NCBI GenBank assembly: GCA_030667725.1
Contig: DAOUVH010000094.1
Location: 1-5,480, forward strand
Direction of reading: 5' to 3'
DNA length: 5,480 nucleotides
DNA from: Candidatus Cloacimonadota bacterium
Lineage (GTDB): Bacteria > Cloacimonadota > Cloacimonadia > Cloacimonadales > TCS61
This document shows positions 1 to 5,480 of this stretch, piece after piece; positions within the stretch are counted from its first letter, which is position 1; every line of letters begins with the position of its first letter. A program made the translations under genes and the position numbers. The notes beneath the pieces are model-generated. The model saw only the letters and a program-made list of their open reading frames with translations, did no database searches and had not been told where the DNA came from.

Positions 1-185
1 GAAGCGATATGTTCCAGATTAGCTTGCATTTTTATAACACCCTTTACAAGCACATAAAGTAAATCAGATCTTTCTCCTGCTTGATTGATCTTCTTTGTCA
101 TTTGATGTAGTAATTTATCGGAGAATATATTCTTTGAGATAACCTTGAGAATTATCTTATAGGCTTCCAATCTAACATCTATCAT
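1..185 (-). CDS. rsmB: NusB-domain protein, probably 16S rRNA m5C967 methyltransferase RsmB (N-terminal fragment)
   Basis: Only the first 61 codons are present; the gene runs off the left edge. The peptide begins MIDVRLEAYKIILKVISKN and later reads ERSDLLYVLVKGVIKMQANL. This fits the helical NusB-like RNA-binding domain at the N-terminus of RsmB: an 'R..A...L..V' helix, an 'S..LL' helix, then 'D..L...LV.GV......L..I'. In the family, RsmB methylates C967 of 16S rRNA using S-adenosylmethionine; the methyltransferase domain would lie outside the window. The ATG at 185-183 overlaps the ruvA TGA as ATGA and is the only usable start, because an in-frame TAG lies five codons upstream. There is no clear Shine-Dalgarno sequence, so translation is probably coupled to ruvA. 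The main alternative is NusB itself, but the usual NusB opening 'RR.ARE.A...LY' is not seen. The family call is fairly good; the choice of RsmB over another NusB-domain protein is inference. Confidence 0.62.
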   Translation of the reverse strand, partial: MIDVRLEAYKIILKVISKNIFSDKLLHQMTKKINQAGERSDLLYVLVKGVIKMQANLEHIA

Positions 186-793
186 ATATTTCGTTTTCTA
201 TATAATGCCTTTATTGCAGCTTTAGTAATCTCTTCTGAAGTAGAAAAATCATTTTCTATTATCAATTTGGAAATTACTTTCCTAATGTCATATCGTTTAT
301 ATCCCAAAGTAAGAAGAGCTGTTTCTGCATCTTGAATTATTTCCGTATCTGCACCAGGATAATCTCTATCAATAGATATTGAAGAAATATCACCAACTTT
401 ATCTTTTAATTCAATAATGAGACGTTCGGCAGATTTCTTCCCAATACCGTGTATTGAGGATATCAGACTTACATCACCTATCTGAACAGCACGGATAAGA
501 TCAGCAACAGAAAGTCCGGAAAGAACTGATAAAGCTAATTTAGGTCCAACTTTAGAAATATTGATCAATTGTCTAAAGAGTAATTTTTCTTCATCCGTAT
601 AAAAGCCAAATAGTCTTACGCCATCTGATTCATTAAATGAGTAGTGTACAAGAATTTTCACTTCTTTTTCGATTTCTGGTAATTTGTCGTATGTGCTCAG
701 TGGAACGAATATTTCATATCCAACACCATTACAATCAACTACAATTGTGGTGAGACATTTCTCTGACAAAACTCCTTTAAGATAAGAATACAT
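182..793 (-). CDS. ruvA: Holliday junction branch migration complex subunit RuvA
   Basis: This 203-residue protein has the normal RuvA length and three-domain layout. RuvA tetramers bind the four-way junction and load the RuvB helicase rings for branch migration. Residues 1-64 form the OB-fold domain (MYSYLKGVLSEK, then CNGVGYEIFVP, ending LFGF). Domain II holds two helix-hairpin-helix motifs, VGPKLALSVLSG (82-93) and IHGIGKKSAERLIIELKDK (114-132). A variable linker follows, then domain III, which contacts RuvB (about 152-203; DAETALLTLGYKRYDI). The acidic-pin region reads NESDG (54-58) instead of the usual REDA. The ATG at 793-791 is chosen over the in-frame TTG at 811 because an AGAGGG Shine-Dalgarno sits 5 nt upstream and the protein then starts where RuvA proteins normally start. 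The stop overlaps the next gene by 4 bp. The gene follows ruvC after 67 bp; ruvB is not downstream. Confidence 0.96.
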   Translation of the reverse strand: MYSYLKGVLSEKCLTTIVVDCNGVGYEIFVPLSTYDKLPEIEKEVKILVHYSFNESDGVRLFGFYTDEEKLLFRQLINISKVGPKLALSVLSGLSVADLIRAVQIGDVSLISSIHGIGKKSAERLIIELKDKVGDISSISIDRDYPGADTEIIQDAETALLTLGYKRYDIRKVISKLIIENDFSTSEEITKAAIKALYRKRNI

Positions 794-798
794 ATTTG

Positions 799-804
799 CC
801 CTCT
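799..804 (-). promoter_or_regulatory. Ribosome binding site that fixes the ruvA start
   Basis: The minus strand reads AGAGGG followed by 5 nt (CAAAT) and then ATG. This site lies inside the reading frame that would begin at the upstream TTG (811), so it supports the internal ATG at 793 as the real ruvA start and argues against the six-residue longer form. Confidence 0.75.
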
Positions 805-824
805 TTTCCAAATTCCATCAATTA

Positions 825-853
825 CATATAGAAATATTAGACAATAATGTCTA
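825..853 (-). promoter_or_regulatory. Candidate sigma70-like promoter for ruvA-rsmB
   Basis: The minus strand carries TAGACA (853-848; five of six matches to TTGACA), a 17-nt spacer, and TATATG (830-825; four of six matches to TATAAT). A transcript would start near 818, about 25 nt upstream of the ruvA ATG, and would include its ribosome binding site. The -35 element lies inside a perfect inverted repeat. In AT-rich DNA such matches arise often by chance, and organisms of this group may use other promoter consensus sequences, so this is a candidate only. Confidence 0.3.
838..853. repeat. Perfect 6-bp inverted repeat with 4-nt centre between ruvC and ruvA
   Basis: TAGACA (838-843) and TGTCTA (848-853) are exact reverse complements around ATAA. 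The repeat begins 7 bp after the ruvC stop codon. It could be a weak RNA hairpin at the end of ruvC or a dimer-binding operator overlapping the candidate ruvA -35 element. It does not match the LexA boxes I know (CTGT-N8-ACAG, GAAC-N4-GTTC and others). As an RNA hairpin it is AU-rich and lacks a clean U-run, so it is a poor terminator. Confidence 0.4.
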
Positions 854-860
854 TATTTAT

Positions 861-1340
861 TTAGTATTTAAATTTATTTTTGTTGAATTGGCAAAGTGCA
901 ATTGCCAGAGCATCAGATGCATCTTCTGTTTTTGGTTTGGTACTCAAATTTAAAATTTTCTGCACCATATATTCAACTTGTTCTTTTGATGCATTGCCAT
1001 TTCCAACAACAGATTTTTTTACTTCCCTGGGGGAATATTCTGTAATCTCAATATTATGTTGAGCCAAAGCTAATATGATCACACCTCTGGCATGTCCTAA
1101 TGTAAATGCTGATTTAATATTTTTTCCGTAAAAGATAGTCTCAACAACTGCAATATCTGGTTTGTATTCTGCTATGATTTTGTCCATTCCGGAATGTATC
1201 TGAACTAATCTTTCTGATAATTGTAATTTTGAATTGATTTCAATTGTATCACATCCGGCAGCTATTATCTTACGCTTTTCAACTTGCAGGATTCCATAAC
1301 CTACATTATGACTACCAGGGTCTATTCCAAGAATTATCAA
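861..1340 (-). CDS. ruvC: Crossover junction endodeoxyribonuclease RuvC
   Basis: RuvC is the dimeric Mg-dependent nuclease that cuts Holliday junctions symmetrically after RuvAB has migrated them. The 159-residue length is normal. The catalytic acidic tetrad is complete: D7 in ILGIDPGS, E67 in VVETIFYGKN, and D140 and D143 in TEDASDALAIAL. Other conserved blocks are AFTLGHARGVI (78-88), EYSPREVKKSVVGNGNASK (101-119) and the C-terminal DALAIALCQ. The start codon is TTG (1340-1338), which overlaps the yebC TGA by 4 bp (TTGA). No in-frame ATG or GTG precedes it as a better option: upstream codons run back to an in-frame TGA six codons away, with only a GTT and an ATC between. MIILGIDPG also aligns with the usual RuvC N-terminus. 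A GAAAGG sequence lies about 11 nt upstream, so initiation is probably coupled to yebC. Confidence 0.97.
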   Translation of the reverse strand: MIILGIDPGSHNVGYGILQVEKRKIIAAGCDTIEINSKLQLSERLVQIHSGMDKIIAEYKPDIAVVETIFYGKNIKSAFTLGHARGVIILALAQHNIEITEYSPREVKKSVVGNGNASKEQVEYMVQKILNLSTKPKTEDASDALAIALCQFNKNKFKY

Positions 1341-2086
1341 TCTTCTGATAACCTTTCAAATACTTCATCTGAGATCTCGAAGTTTGCATACACTTTCTGC
1401 ACATCATCGCAATCTTCCAGATAATCAATTAACTTAAGCAATTTTTCTGCTACCTCATCAGCCTTAATTGTGTTTTTAGGAATTCTTGTGAGTTCAACTT
1501 TTTCAATATTGTAACCGGATTCTTCTAGTTTTTTATGAACGCTGTGGAGGTCAGTGAAAGCAGTATAAATAAGGAAGTTCCCTTCCTCAACTATAAAATC
1601 TTCTGCACCTGCATCAAGCGAAGCCATCATGACTTCATCTTCATCAAGATCATTTTCAGGGATAATAATCAGACCTTTCTGTTCAAACATCCAGGAAACT
1701 GATCCGTTTTCTGCAAGATTACCACCATATTTAGAGAAAATATGCCTAACATCTGCAACTGTTCGTTGTTTGTTATCTGTAAGAGTTTCCACGATAATCG
1801 CTACCCCATTTTGTCCATATCCTTCATAAGTAAAATGGTCATAGTGAACACCTTCCAATTCACCTGTCCCTCTTTTAATTGCCCTTTCGATATTTGAATT
1901 GGGCATATTTGCACCTTTTGCACTAGAGACGGCTAATCGTAAACGTGGATTCATCTCGATATCACCACCACCTTCTTTTGAAGCAACGATGATCTCTTTT
2001 ACCAATTTAGTAAACATTTTACCGCGTTTAGCATCCGCAGTACCTTTCTTATGTTTAATAGAACTCCATTTACTATGCCCGGACAT
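1337..2086 (-). CDS. yebC: YebC/PmpR-TACO1 family translation factor / transcriptional regulator
   Basis: This 249-residue protein carries the full YebC signature. The N-terminal helical domain opens MSGHSKWSSIKHKKG with A18-D-A-K-R-G-K and F25-T-K-L. Then come NPRLRLAVSSAKGANMPNSN (46-65), IERAIKRGTG (66-75), YEGYGQNGVAIIVETLTDN (87-105), NLAENGSVSWMFEQKG (123-138) and, near the end, LEDCDDVQKVYANFEI (223-238). The family was first described as DNA-binding regulators. More recent work on bacterial members and on mitochondrial TACO1 shows that some relieve ribosome stalling at proline-rich stretches. Which role applies here cannot be read from sequence. The start is the ATG at 2086-2084, with a GGAGG ribosome site 10 nt upstream. 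The gene heads a yebC-ruvC-ruvA cluster, a common bacterial arrangement, and overlaps ruvC by 4 bp. A strong terminator lies immediately upstream of its leader. Confidence 0.97.
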   Translation of the reverse strand: MSGHSKWSSIKHKKGTADAKRGKMFTKLVKEIIVASKEGGGDIEMNPRLRLAVSSAKGANMPNSNIERAIKRGTGELEGVHYDHFTYEGYGQNGVAIIVETLTDNKQRTVADVRHIFSKYGGNLAENGSVSWMFEQKGLIIIPENDLDEDEVMMASLDAGAEDFIVEEGNFLIYTAFTDLHSVHKKLEESGYNIEKVELTRIPKNTIKADEVAEKLLKLIDYLEDCDDVQKVYANFEISDEVFERLSED

Positions 2087-2096
2087 ATCGTCATAA

Positions 2097-2101
2097 CCTC
2101 C
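2097..2101 (-). promoter_or_regulatory. Strong ribosome binding site of yebC, adjacent to the upstream terminator
   Basis: The minus strand reads GGAGG, then 10 nt (TTATGACGAT), then the yebC ATG. An out-of-frame ATG lies in the spacer, 8 nt before the true start. The U-tract of the EF-G terminator ends only 4 nt upstream of this site, so any mRNA that reads through the terminator carries the hairpin directly in front of the ribosome site. Confidence 0.8.
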
Positions 2102-2105
2102 AAAT

Positions 2106-2140
2106 AAAAAAGACCTGCTAAGAAATTTCCAGCAGGTCTT
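2106..2140 (-). terminator. Intrinsic terminator after the EF-G paralog
   Basis: AAGACCTGCT (2110-2119) and AGCAGGTCTT (2131-2140) form a perfect 10-bp stem around an 11-nt loop. On the minus strand the stem is followed by a run of six T (2111-2106, the first two in the stem), then A and three more T. The hairpin begins 8 bp after the EF-G stop codon. This is a textbook rho-independent terminator for the EF-G gene. On the plus strand the stem is followed by ATTGATTTTT, a weaker U-tract, and no plus-strand gene needs it. Confidence 0.88.
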
Positions 2141-2148
2141 ATTGATTT

Positions 2149-4185
2149 TTAATCTTCTTTATTTGCTTCAGCAATCACCTTAGTGGCAATCTCACCTGGA
2201 ACTTTTTCATAATATGAGAATACTTGTGTAAACTTTCCACGACCCTGAGTTAGGGATTTGAGTGCAGGATAATAACCCAATAATTCTGATAAAGGCATTT
2301 CAGCATTTAGAAACTGCTTTTTACCTTGCTTTTCCATACCGAGTATCTTCCCTCTTCTAGTAGAAATATCACCCATAACATCACCCATATATTCATCAGG
2401 AATAATAATTTGAACTTTGTGAACCGGTTCAAGAAGAATTGGATTTGCAATTTCAAATGCCTTTTTCAGTGCATTCCATGAAGCAATTTTAAAAGCCATT
2501 TCAGATGAGTCAACATCATGGTAACCGCCATCATATACATCCACACAAAGATCGACGATTTGATTTCCGGAAATTATGCCTTTCCCGATAACTTCAACTA
2601 GCCCCTTCTCTATAGCTGGAATGAATTTAGTGGGAATTCTACCACCGACAACAGAATTAACAAACTCAAAGCCGCTGCCGCGTGGAAGTGGTTTCACTCT
2701 AAGATATACTTCACCATACTGACCTTTTCCACCTGATTGCTTCTTATGTTTATAATGTACATCAGCTGTTCCTGATAATGTTTCTTTATATGGAACTGAA
2801 GGTGTTTTCAGATTTGCATCGATCTTATATCTGGATTTAAGTCTTTTTTGAAGAAGTGTGATCTGCTGTTCACCAATACATGAGATGATGTTCTCTGCAG
2901 TTTCTTGGTTCATTTCAAGATTTAGTGTATGATCTTCATCCATTAATTTAGCTAAAGCAGCACCAATTTTATCTTCATCGTGCTGATTGGCTGCTTTTAT
3001 ACTCTGCCAATAAACAGGTGTTGGAAGTTTGATCTCACGGAATTTAAGTTTAGAATTTGTTTTAACGATTGAATCAAAACCACGGGCAACTTTCATTTTA
3101 ACTAAACCACCAATATCTCCGGCTTTTAATTCATCTGTATCTTTCCTGCTCTTACCATTAACATAATACATTGAACCAATTCTATCTTTGCTGTCCTTCT
3201 CCGGTATATACACATCTAATCCACTTGTCATTTTACCTGAGAAAACCCTAACATAAGAAATATCGCCAACATTCGGATCGGAGAATGATTTGAATACGTA
3301 TGCAAAAAGATCCCCGCTTTCGCTAAGCTTAATTATCTTTTCTTCTTTATTTTCGATAGCATGAATTTCGTTTCTGTCAGCTGGAGAGGGTAAATACTCC
3401 ACAATAGCGTCCATCAGGTCATTCACTCCAATATCATGAGTTGCTGAAGTTGCAAAAGCAGGCATTAATTTTCCCTGAATGATTGCATTCTTTAAACCAG
3501 CAGTCATCTCTTCTTTTGTAAGTTCTCCAACCTCAAAATATTTCTCAAGAAGTGCATCATTGCTCTCAGCAACAGCTTCCATTAATTCCATTTTGCTTTC
3601 TTCAACTTGAGCAGCCATATCCGCAGGAATATCGATCTCTTCTCCATTTTTAAATGCTATACCTTTTGCAATATCAATTACGCCTTCAAATTTATGTTCA
3701 CTTCCAATTGGAATAAGAATAGGTGTTGGGTTAAAATCAGAATTTTCTCTGATCCTTTCAATTGCTTTGTTAAAATCTGCACCTTCATTATCTATTCTAT
3801 TAATAATGAATCCTTTCACTACGGGTCTGTCTGTAAGCAGTTCTATTGATTTTTCAAGGCTTACGTCAAATTCTGAAGCTCCATTAACTACAAATAAAAT
3901 TGTTTCCACAGCGATTGAAGCAGATATCTGCTCTGAACTAAAATCTACAAGACCTGGTGCATCCAAAATATTGATTTTATTTTTCTTCCACATAAGATTT
4001 GCAATACCCAGAGAAACTGAAGATTTTCTTTCAATTTCTTCAAGATTGAAATCCATAATAGTAGTGCCATCTTCGATCTTACCGATCCTGGTTGTCGTTT
4101 TTGAATTGTATAACATCTGTTCAACTAAACTGGTTTTTCCAGCACCAATCGCTCCGACAAGGGCGATATTCCTAATGGTTTCCAT
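2149..4185 (-). CDS. Elongation factor G-like protein (EF-G2-type paralog) with altered GTPase motifs
   Basis: This 678-residue protein has all five EF-G domains. The G domain opens RNIALVGAIGAGKTSL (P-loop G11-T18), then GKIEDGTTIMDF, a phrase shared with EF-G2-type paralogs rather than housekeeping EF-G. Switch I reads ERKSSVSLG (52-60) instead of ERGITIT. The G3 motif is DAPGL (75-79) instead of DTPGH, so the catalytic-loop histidine is replaced by leucine. G4 is NRID (129-132) instead of NKxD. G5 is TSA (246-248). Domain II spans about 290-385 and domain III about 395-463. Domain IV (465-585) keeps HKKQSGGKGQYGEV and the tip YHDVDSSEMAFKIA with H556. Domain V (588-672) is ordinary (GDVMGDISTRRG, LTQGRGKFT). 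Family knowledge says EF-G moves tRNA and mRNA through the ribosome; some paralogs are GTPase-deficient. Start: ATG at 4185 with GGAGG 4 nt upstream. It is probably its own transcription unit, with a candidate promoter upstream and a terminator downstream. The organism's main fusA is presumably elsewhere. Confidence 0.92.
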   Translation of the reverse strand: METIRNIALVGAIGAGKTSLVEQMLYNSKTTTRIGKIEDGTTIMDFNLEEIERKSSVSLGIANLMWKKNKINILDAPGLVDFSSEQISASIAVETILFVVNGASEFDVSLEKSIELLTDRPVVKGFIINRIDNEGADFNKAIERIRENSDFNPTPILIPIGSEHKFEGVIDIAKGIAFKNGEEIDIPADMAAQVEESKMELMEAVAESNDALLEKYFEVGELTKEEMTAGLKNAIIQGKLMPAFATSATHDIGVNDLMDAIVEYLPSPADRNEIHAIENKEEKIIKLSESGDLFAYVFKSFSDPNVGDISYVRVFSGKMTSGLDVYIPEKDSKDRIGSMYYVNGKSRKDTDELKAGDIGGLVKMKVARGFDSIVKTNSKLKFREIKLPTPVYWQSIKAANQHDEDKIGAALAKLMDEDHTLNLEMNQETAENIISCIGEQQITLLQKRLKSRYKIDANLKTPSVPYKETLSGTADVHYKHKKQSGGKGQYGEVYLRVKPLPRGSGFEFVNSVVGGRIPTKFIPAIEKGLVEVIGKGIISGNQIVDLCVDVYDGGYHDVDSSEMAFKIASWNALKKAFEIANPILLEPVHKVQIIIPDEYMGDVMGDISTRRGKILGMEKQGKKQFLNAEMPLSELLGYYPALKSLTQGRGKFTQVFSYYEKVPGEIATKVIAEANKED

Positions 4186-4189
4186 TTAT

Positions 4190-4194
4190 CCTCC
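4190..4194 (-). promoter_or_regulatory. Ribosome binding site of the EF-G paralog
   Basis: The minus strand reads GGAGG, then ATAA, then the ATG at 4185. The 4-nt spacing is shorter than usual, but the core is perfect and no other start with a site is nearby. Confidence 0.7.
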
Positions 4195-4221
4195 GCATTA
4201 TATTATATATTTAATATTATT

Positions 4222-4249
4222 TTTATATTAAACTTTTTTAACTATTCAA
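4222..4249 (-). promoter_or_regulatory. Candidate promoter for the EF-G paralog
   Basis: The minus strand has TTGAAT (4249-4244), a 16-nt spacer, and TATAAA (4227-4222). The predicted start near 4215 would give an AT-rich leader of about 30 nt ending in the GGAGG site. The whole 4186-4280 gap is so AT-rich that chance -10 matches are expected. The call rests mainly on the gap being the only non-coding DNA in front of this gene. Confidence 0.35.
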
Positions 4250-4280
4250 AAGAAAATTACTACTGTTTCTTGTCAACTCT

Positions 4281-5480
4281 CTACTTTAAAATAATCAATT
4301 TACCAATTTTCTCAGTAATTTTATTATTTGTTAATTGTTTAGCTTTGATCTTATAGAAATACGTATTGTTGGCAATATCATCTCCATCTGCATCTTTTCC
4401 ATTCCAATAGACCTGATTATACCCGGCTGGAGAATTCAATTGTTTTATGGTTTTAATTTTCCTACCTGTTAATGTATAAACCGTTATAGTAATATCAGAA
4501 TCTTCGGTAATTACGAATGTAAAATATCCATCATCATTCATCGGATTTGGATAAAGAAGCATTTGCTCGATGGAAACCTTTCCCGATCTTTTACTAACAA
4601 AATTTGTTTCTGCAACAGTAGGATTATTAAAGTTATCAAATACTATAAGCTGAAGTGTATGATTCCCTTCTGAGAGATCATTAAGCTGCCATGAGAGTTC
4701 ACCTTCCGTAGCTGATCCGGTGTAATACATAAATCCATCTGTTACATTGATCGGTGTTAAAGAACCATCTATTATGAGCAGAATATTGTGACCGGAAGAG
4801 CCCAGAATATTAATTCCATTTTCGTCTTCGATATGAGCAATTAATGTTGGATCGGTTGACACAAAATCACCAGCAATAAAGCTTGGAGAATCCAAGAAAA
4901 GCTGAACCTGTGGTGAGCCTGTACTTGGTGCAGAGACCGGAATGCTGCTAAGCTTCATTGGCAGATAGCAATTAAGGAAATCTGTAGATGTACTATTATC
5001 GTAAACATAATTCAATATCCTGCCTTCATCCCCGGAGTGGACATCTTCCGGAACAATAAACTGTGCTGCATACTCACCATTATTAATGTCAATATTTCCA
5101 AAATAAAACGTATGACCATTACTGGTGTAATCCACTTCATAATGGAGATTTTGCCATTGACCAAATATAAATGCAAGAAGATCATTTTCATAGAATTTAT
5201 TATATTTTGATTCATAGATACGGGTTTCACCGATCTCATTTATCAAGTTTTCATAATTACCGCTGAAATCAACTGTTTGCCTTGCTTGAACACTATCCGG
5301 AATTCCCTCAATACTGCCAATTGTTAAGGGAGGAAGAACATTAAGAATGGGATCACCCAGAATATTAAAATACTGACTATTGGTCAAACTGGCTAATGAA
5401 TATAGTTTTGCATCTCTTAAAGCGTTTCCAATATCCATTCTTTCATCAAGTATATTCCTTAAAACATGTTGCATTAATAA
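4281..5480 (-). CDS. porU: PorU-type C25 peptidase (type IX secretion sortase), C-terminal part
   Basis: The frame is open through the right edge (two Leu codons precede the first Met at 5474), so this is the 3' portion of a longer gene. Residues are counted from that Met. Residues 1-50 are the end of the gingipain-like C25 domain (ALRDAKLYSL, then YFNILGDPILNVLPP). Residues 60-180 look like a beta-rich region with EYAAQFIVPEDV. Residues 188-293 carry PorU-like features: SPSFIAGD, IEDENGINILGSSGHNI, a DG-containing strand, then LSEGNHTLQLIVFDNFNN. Residues 305-397 are a T9SS type A / FlgD-like C-terminal domain with LLYPNP, TLTGRKI, VYWNGKDADGDDI and the final GKLIILK. PorU cleaves the C-terminal signal of T9SS cargo at the cell surface and attaches it to lipopolysaccharide. 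The catalytic His-Cys pair lies outside the window. A secreted gingipain-like cargo peptidase is the alternative. The stop is TAG; no terminator hairpin follows. Confidence 0.8.
   Translation of the reverse strand, partial: LLMQHVLRNILDERMDIGNALRDAKLYSLASLTNSQYFNILGDPILNVLPPLTIGSIEGIPDSVQARQTVDFSGNYENLINEIGETRIYESKYNKFYENDLLAFIFGQWQNLHYEVDYTSNGHTFYFGNIDINNGEYAAQFIVPEDVHSGDEGRILNYVYDNSTSTDFLNCYLPMKLSSIPVSAPSTGSPQVQLFLDSPSFIAGDFVSTDPTLIAHIEDENGINILGSSGHNILLIIDGSLTPINVTDGFMYYTGSATEGELSWQLNDLSEGNHTLQLIVFDNFNNPTVAETNFVSKRSGKVSIEQMLLYPNPMNDDGYFTFVITEDSDITITVYTLTGRKIKTIKQLNSPAGYNQVYWNGKDADGDDIANNTYFYKIKAKQLTNNKITEKIGKLIILK

Noticed and set aside
794..811. In-frame TTG at 811 as the ruvA start (six extra residues, MEKRAN)
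   Set aside because: The extra residues overlap the Shine-Dalgarno AGAGGG that serves the ATG at 793, and RuvA proteins normally begin at the equivalent of that ATG.
1629..2096. Plus-strand open frames (about 65 codons each) opposite yebC
   Set aside because: They are antisense to the highly conserved YebC sequence and show no protein family features.
3767..4231. Plus-strand open frame of about 154 codons opposite the EF-G G domain
   Set aside because: It is antisense to strongly conserved EF-G coding sequence, has no recognisable domain and is explained as a shadow frame.
4195..4240. AT-rich stretch as a replication origin, riboswitch or small RNA gene
   Set aside because: It has no DnaA-box clusters, iterons or conserved aptamer-like pairing; it is only a short AT-rich promoter-type gap.
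4271..4276. Perfect TTGACA on the minus strand just after the porU stop, as a -35 box for the EF-G gene
   Set aside because: At 16-18 nt downstream the sequence is around TCTTTTG, with no -10-like element; the other candidate pair fits better.
5012..5239. Minus-strand 75-codon frame inside porU
   Set aside because: It lies in another frame of the PorU coding sequence, which shows clear domain features through the same stretch; no frameshift is needed.

Overview
This window looks like chromosomal core DNA from an uncultured or poorly studied bacterium of the FCB group (Bacteroidota, Ignavibacteriota, Cloacimonadota, Marinimicrobia and relatives). The main clue is the C-terminal part of a PorU-type C25 peptidase with a type IX secretion (T9SS) style C-terminal domain of the FlgD-like 'YPNP...WNGKDADG' kind, which is common in FCB phyla. 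The DNA is AT-rich. The phylum assignment is inference; the proteins visible here do not fix it.

All six genes lie on the minus strand, so transcription runs from high to low coordinates. In that order: (1) the 3' end of porU, cut by the right edge (4281-5480); (2) a 95-bp, very AT-rich gap with a candidate promoter; (3) a divergent elongation factor G paralog of the EF-G2 type (2149-4185), followed 8 bp later by a strong intrinsic terminator (2106-2140); (4) yebC (1337-2086) with a strong Shine-Dalgarno sequence almost touching that terminator; (5) ruvC (861-1340), starting at TTG and overlapping the yebC stop by 4 bp; (6) a short gap with a perfect 6-bp inverted repeat and a candidate promoter; (7) ruvA (182-793), whose true start is an internal ATG; (8) the first 61 codons of a NusB-domain protein, most likely rsmB, overlapping the ruvA stop by 4 bp and cut by the left edge.

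Functionally, ruvC and ruvA supply the Holliday-junction resolvase and the junction-binding subunit of the branch-migration motor; ruvB is not in the window. yebC is a ribosome-associated translation factor or regulator that is very often found next to ruvC. rsmB would modify 16S rRNA. The EF-G paralog is a second translation factor just upstream of yebC, but the terminator separates the two transcriptionally.

No mobile element, CRISPR array, tRNA or rRNA is visible, and no gene-free stretch exceeds about 100 bp. I found no convincing undescribed system. The item most worth a second look is the EF-G paralog: its GTPase motifs are altered (DAPGL for DTPGH, NRID for NKxD) while its translocase tip is intact. 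Next are the unusual regulatory spacing at the terminator/yebC boundary and the palindrome in front of ruvA.
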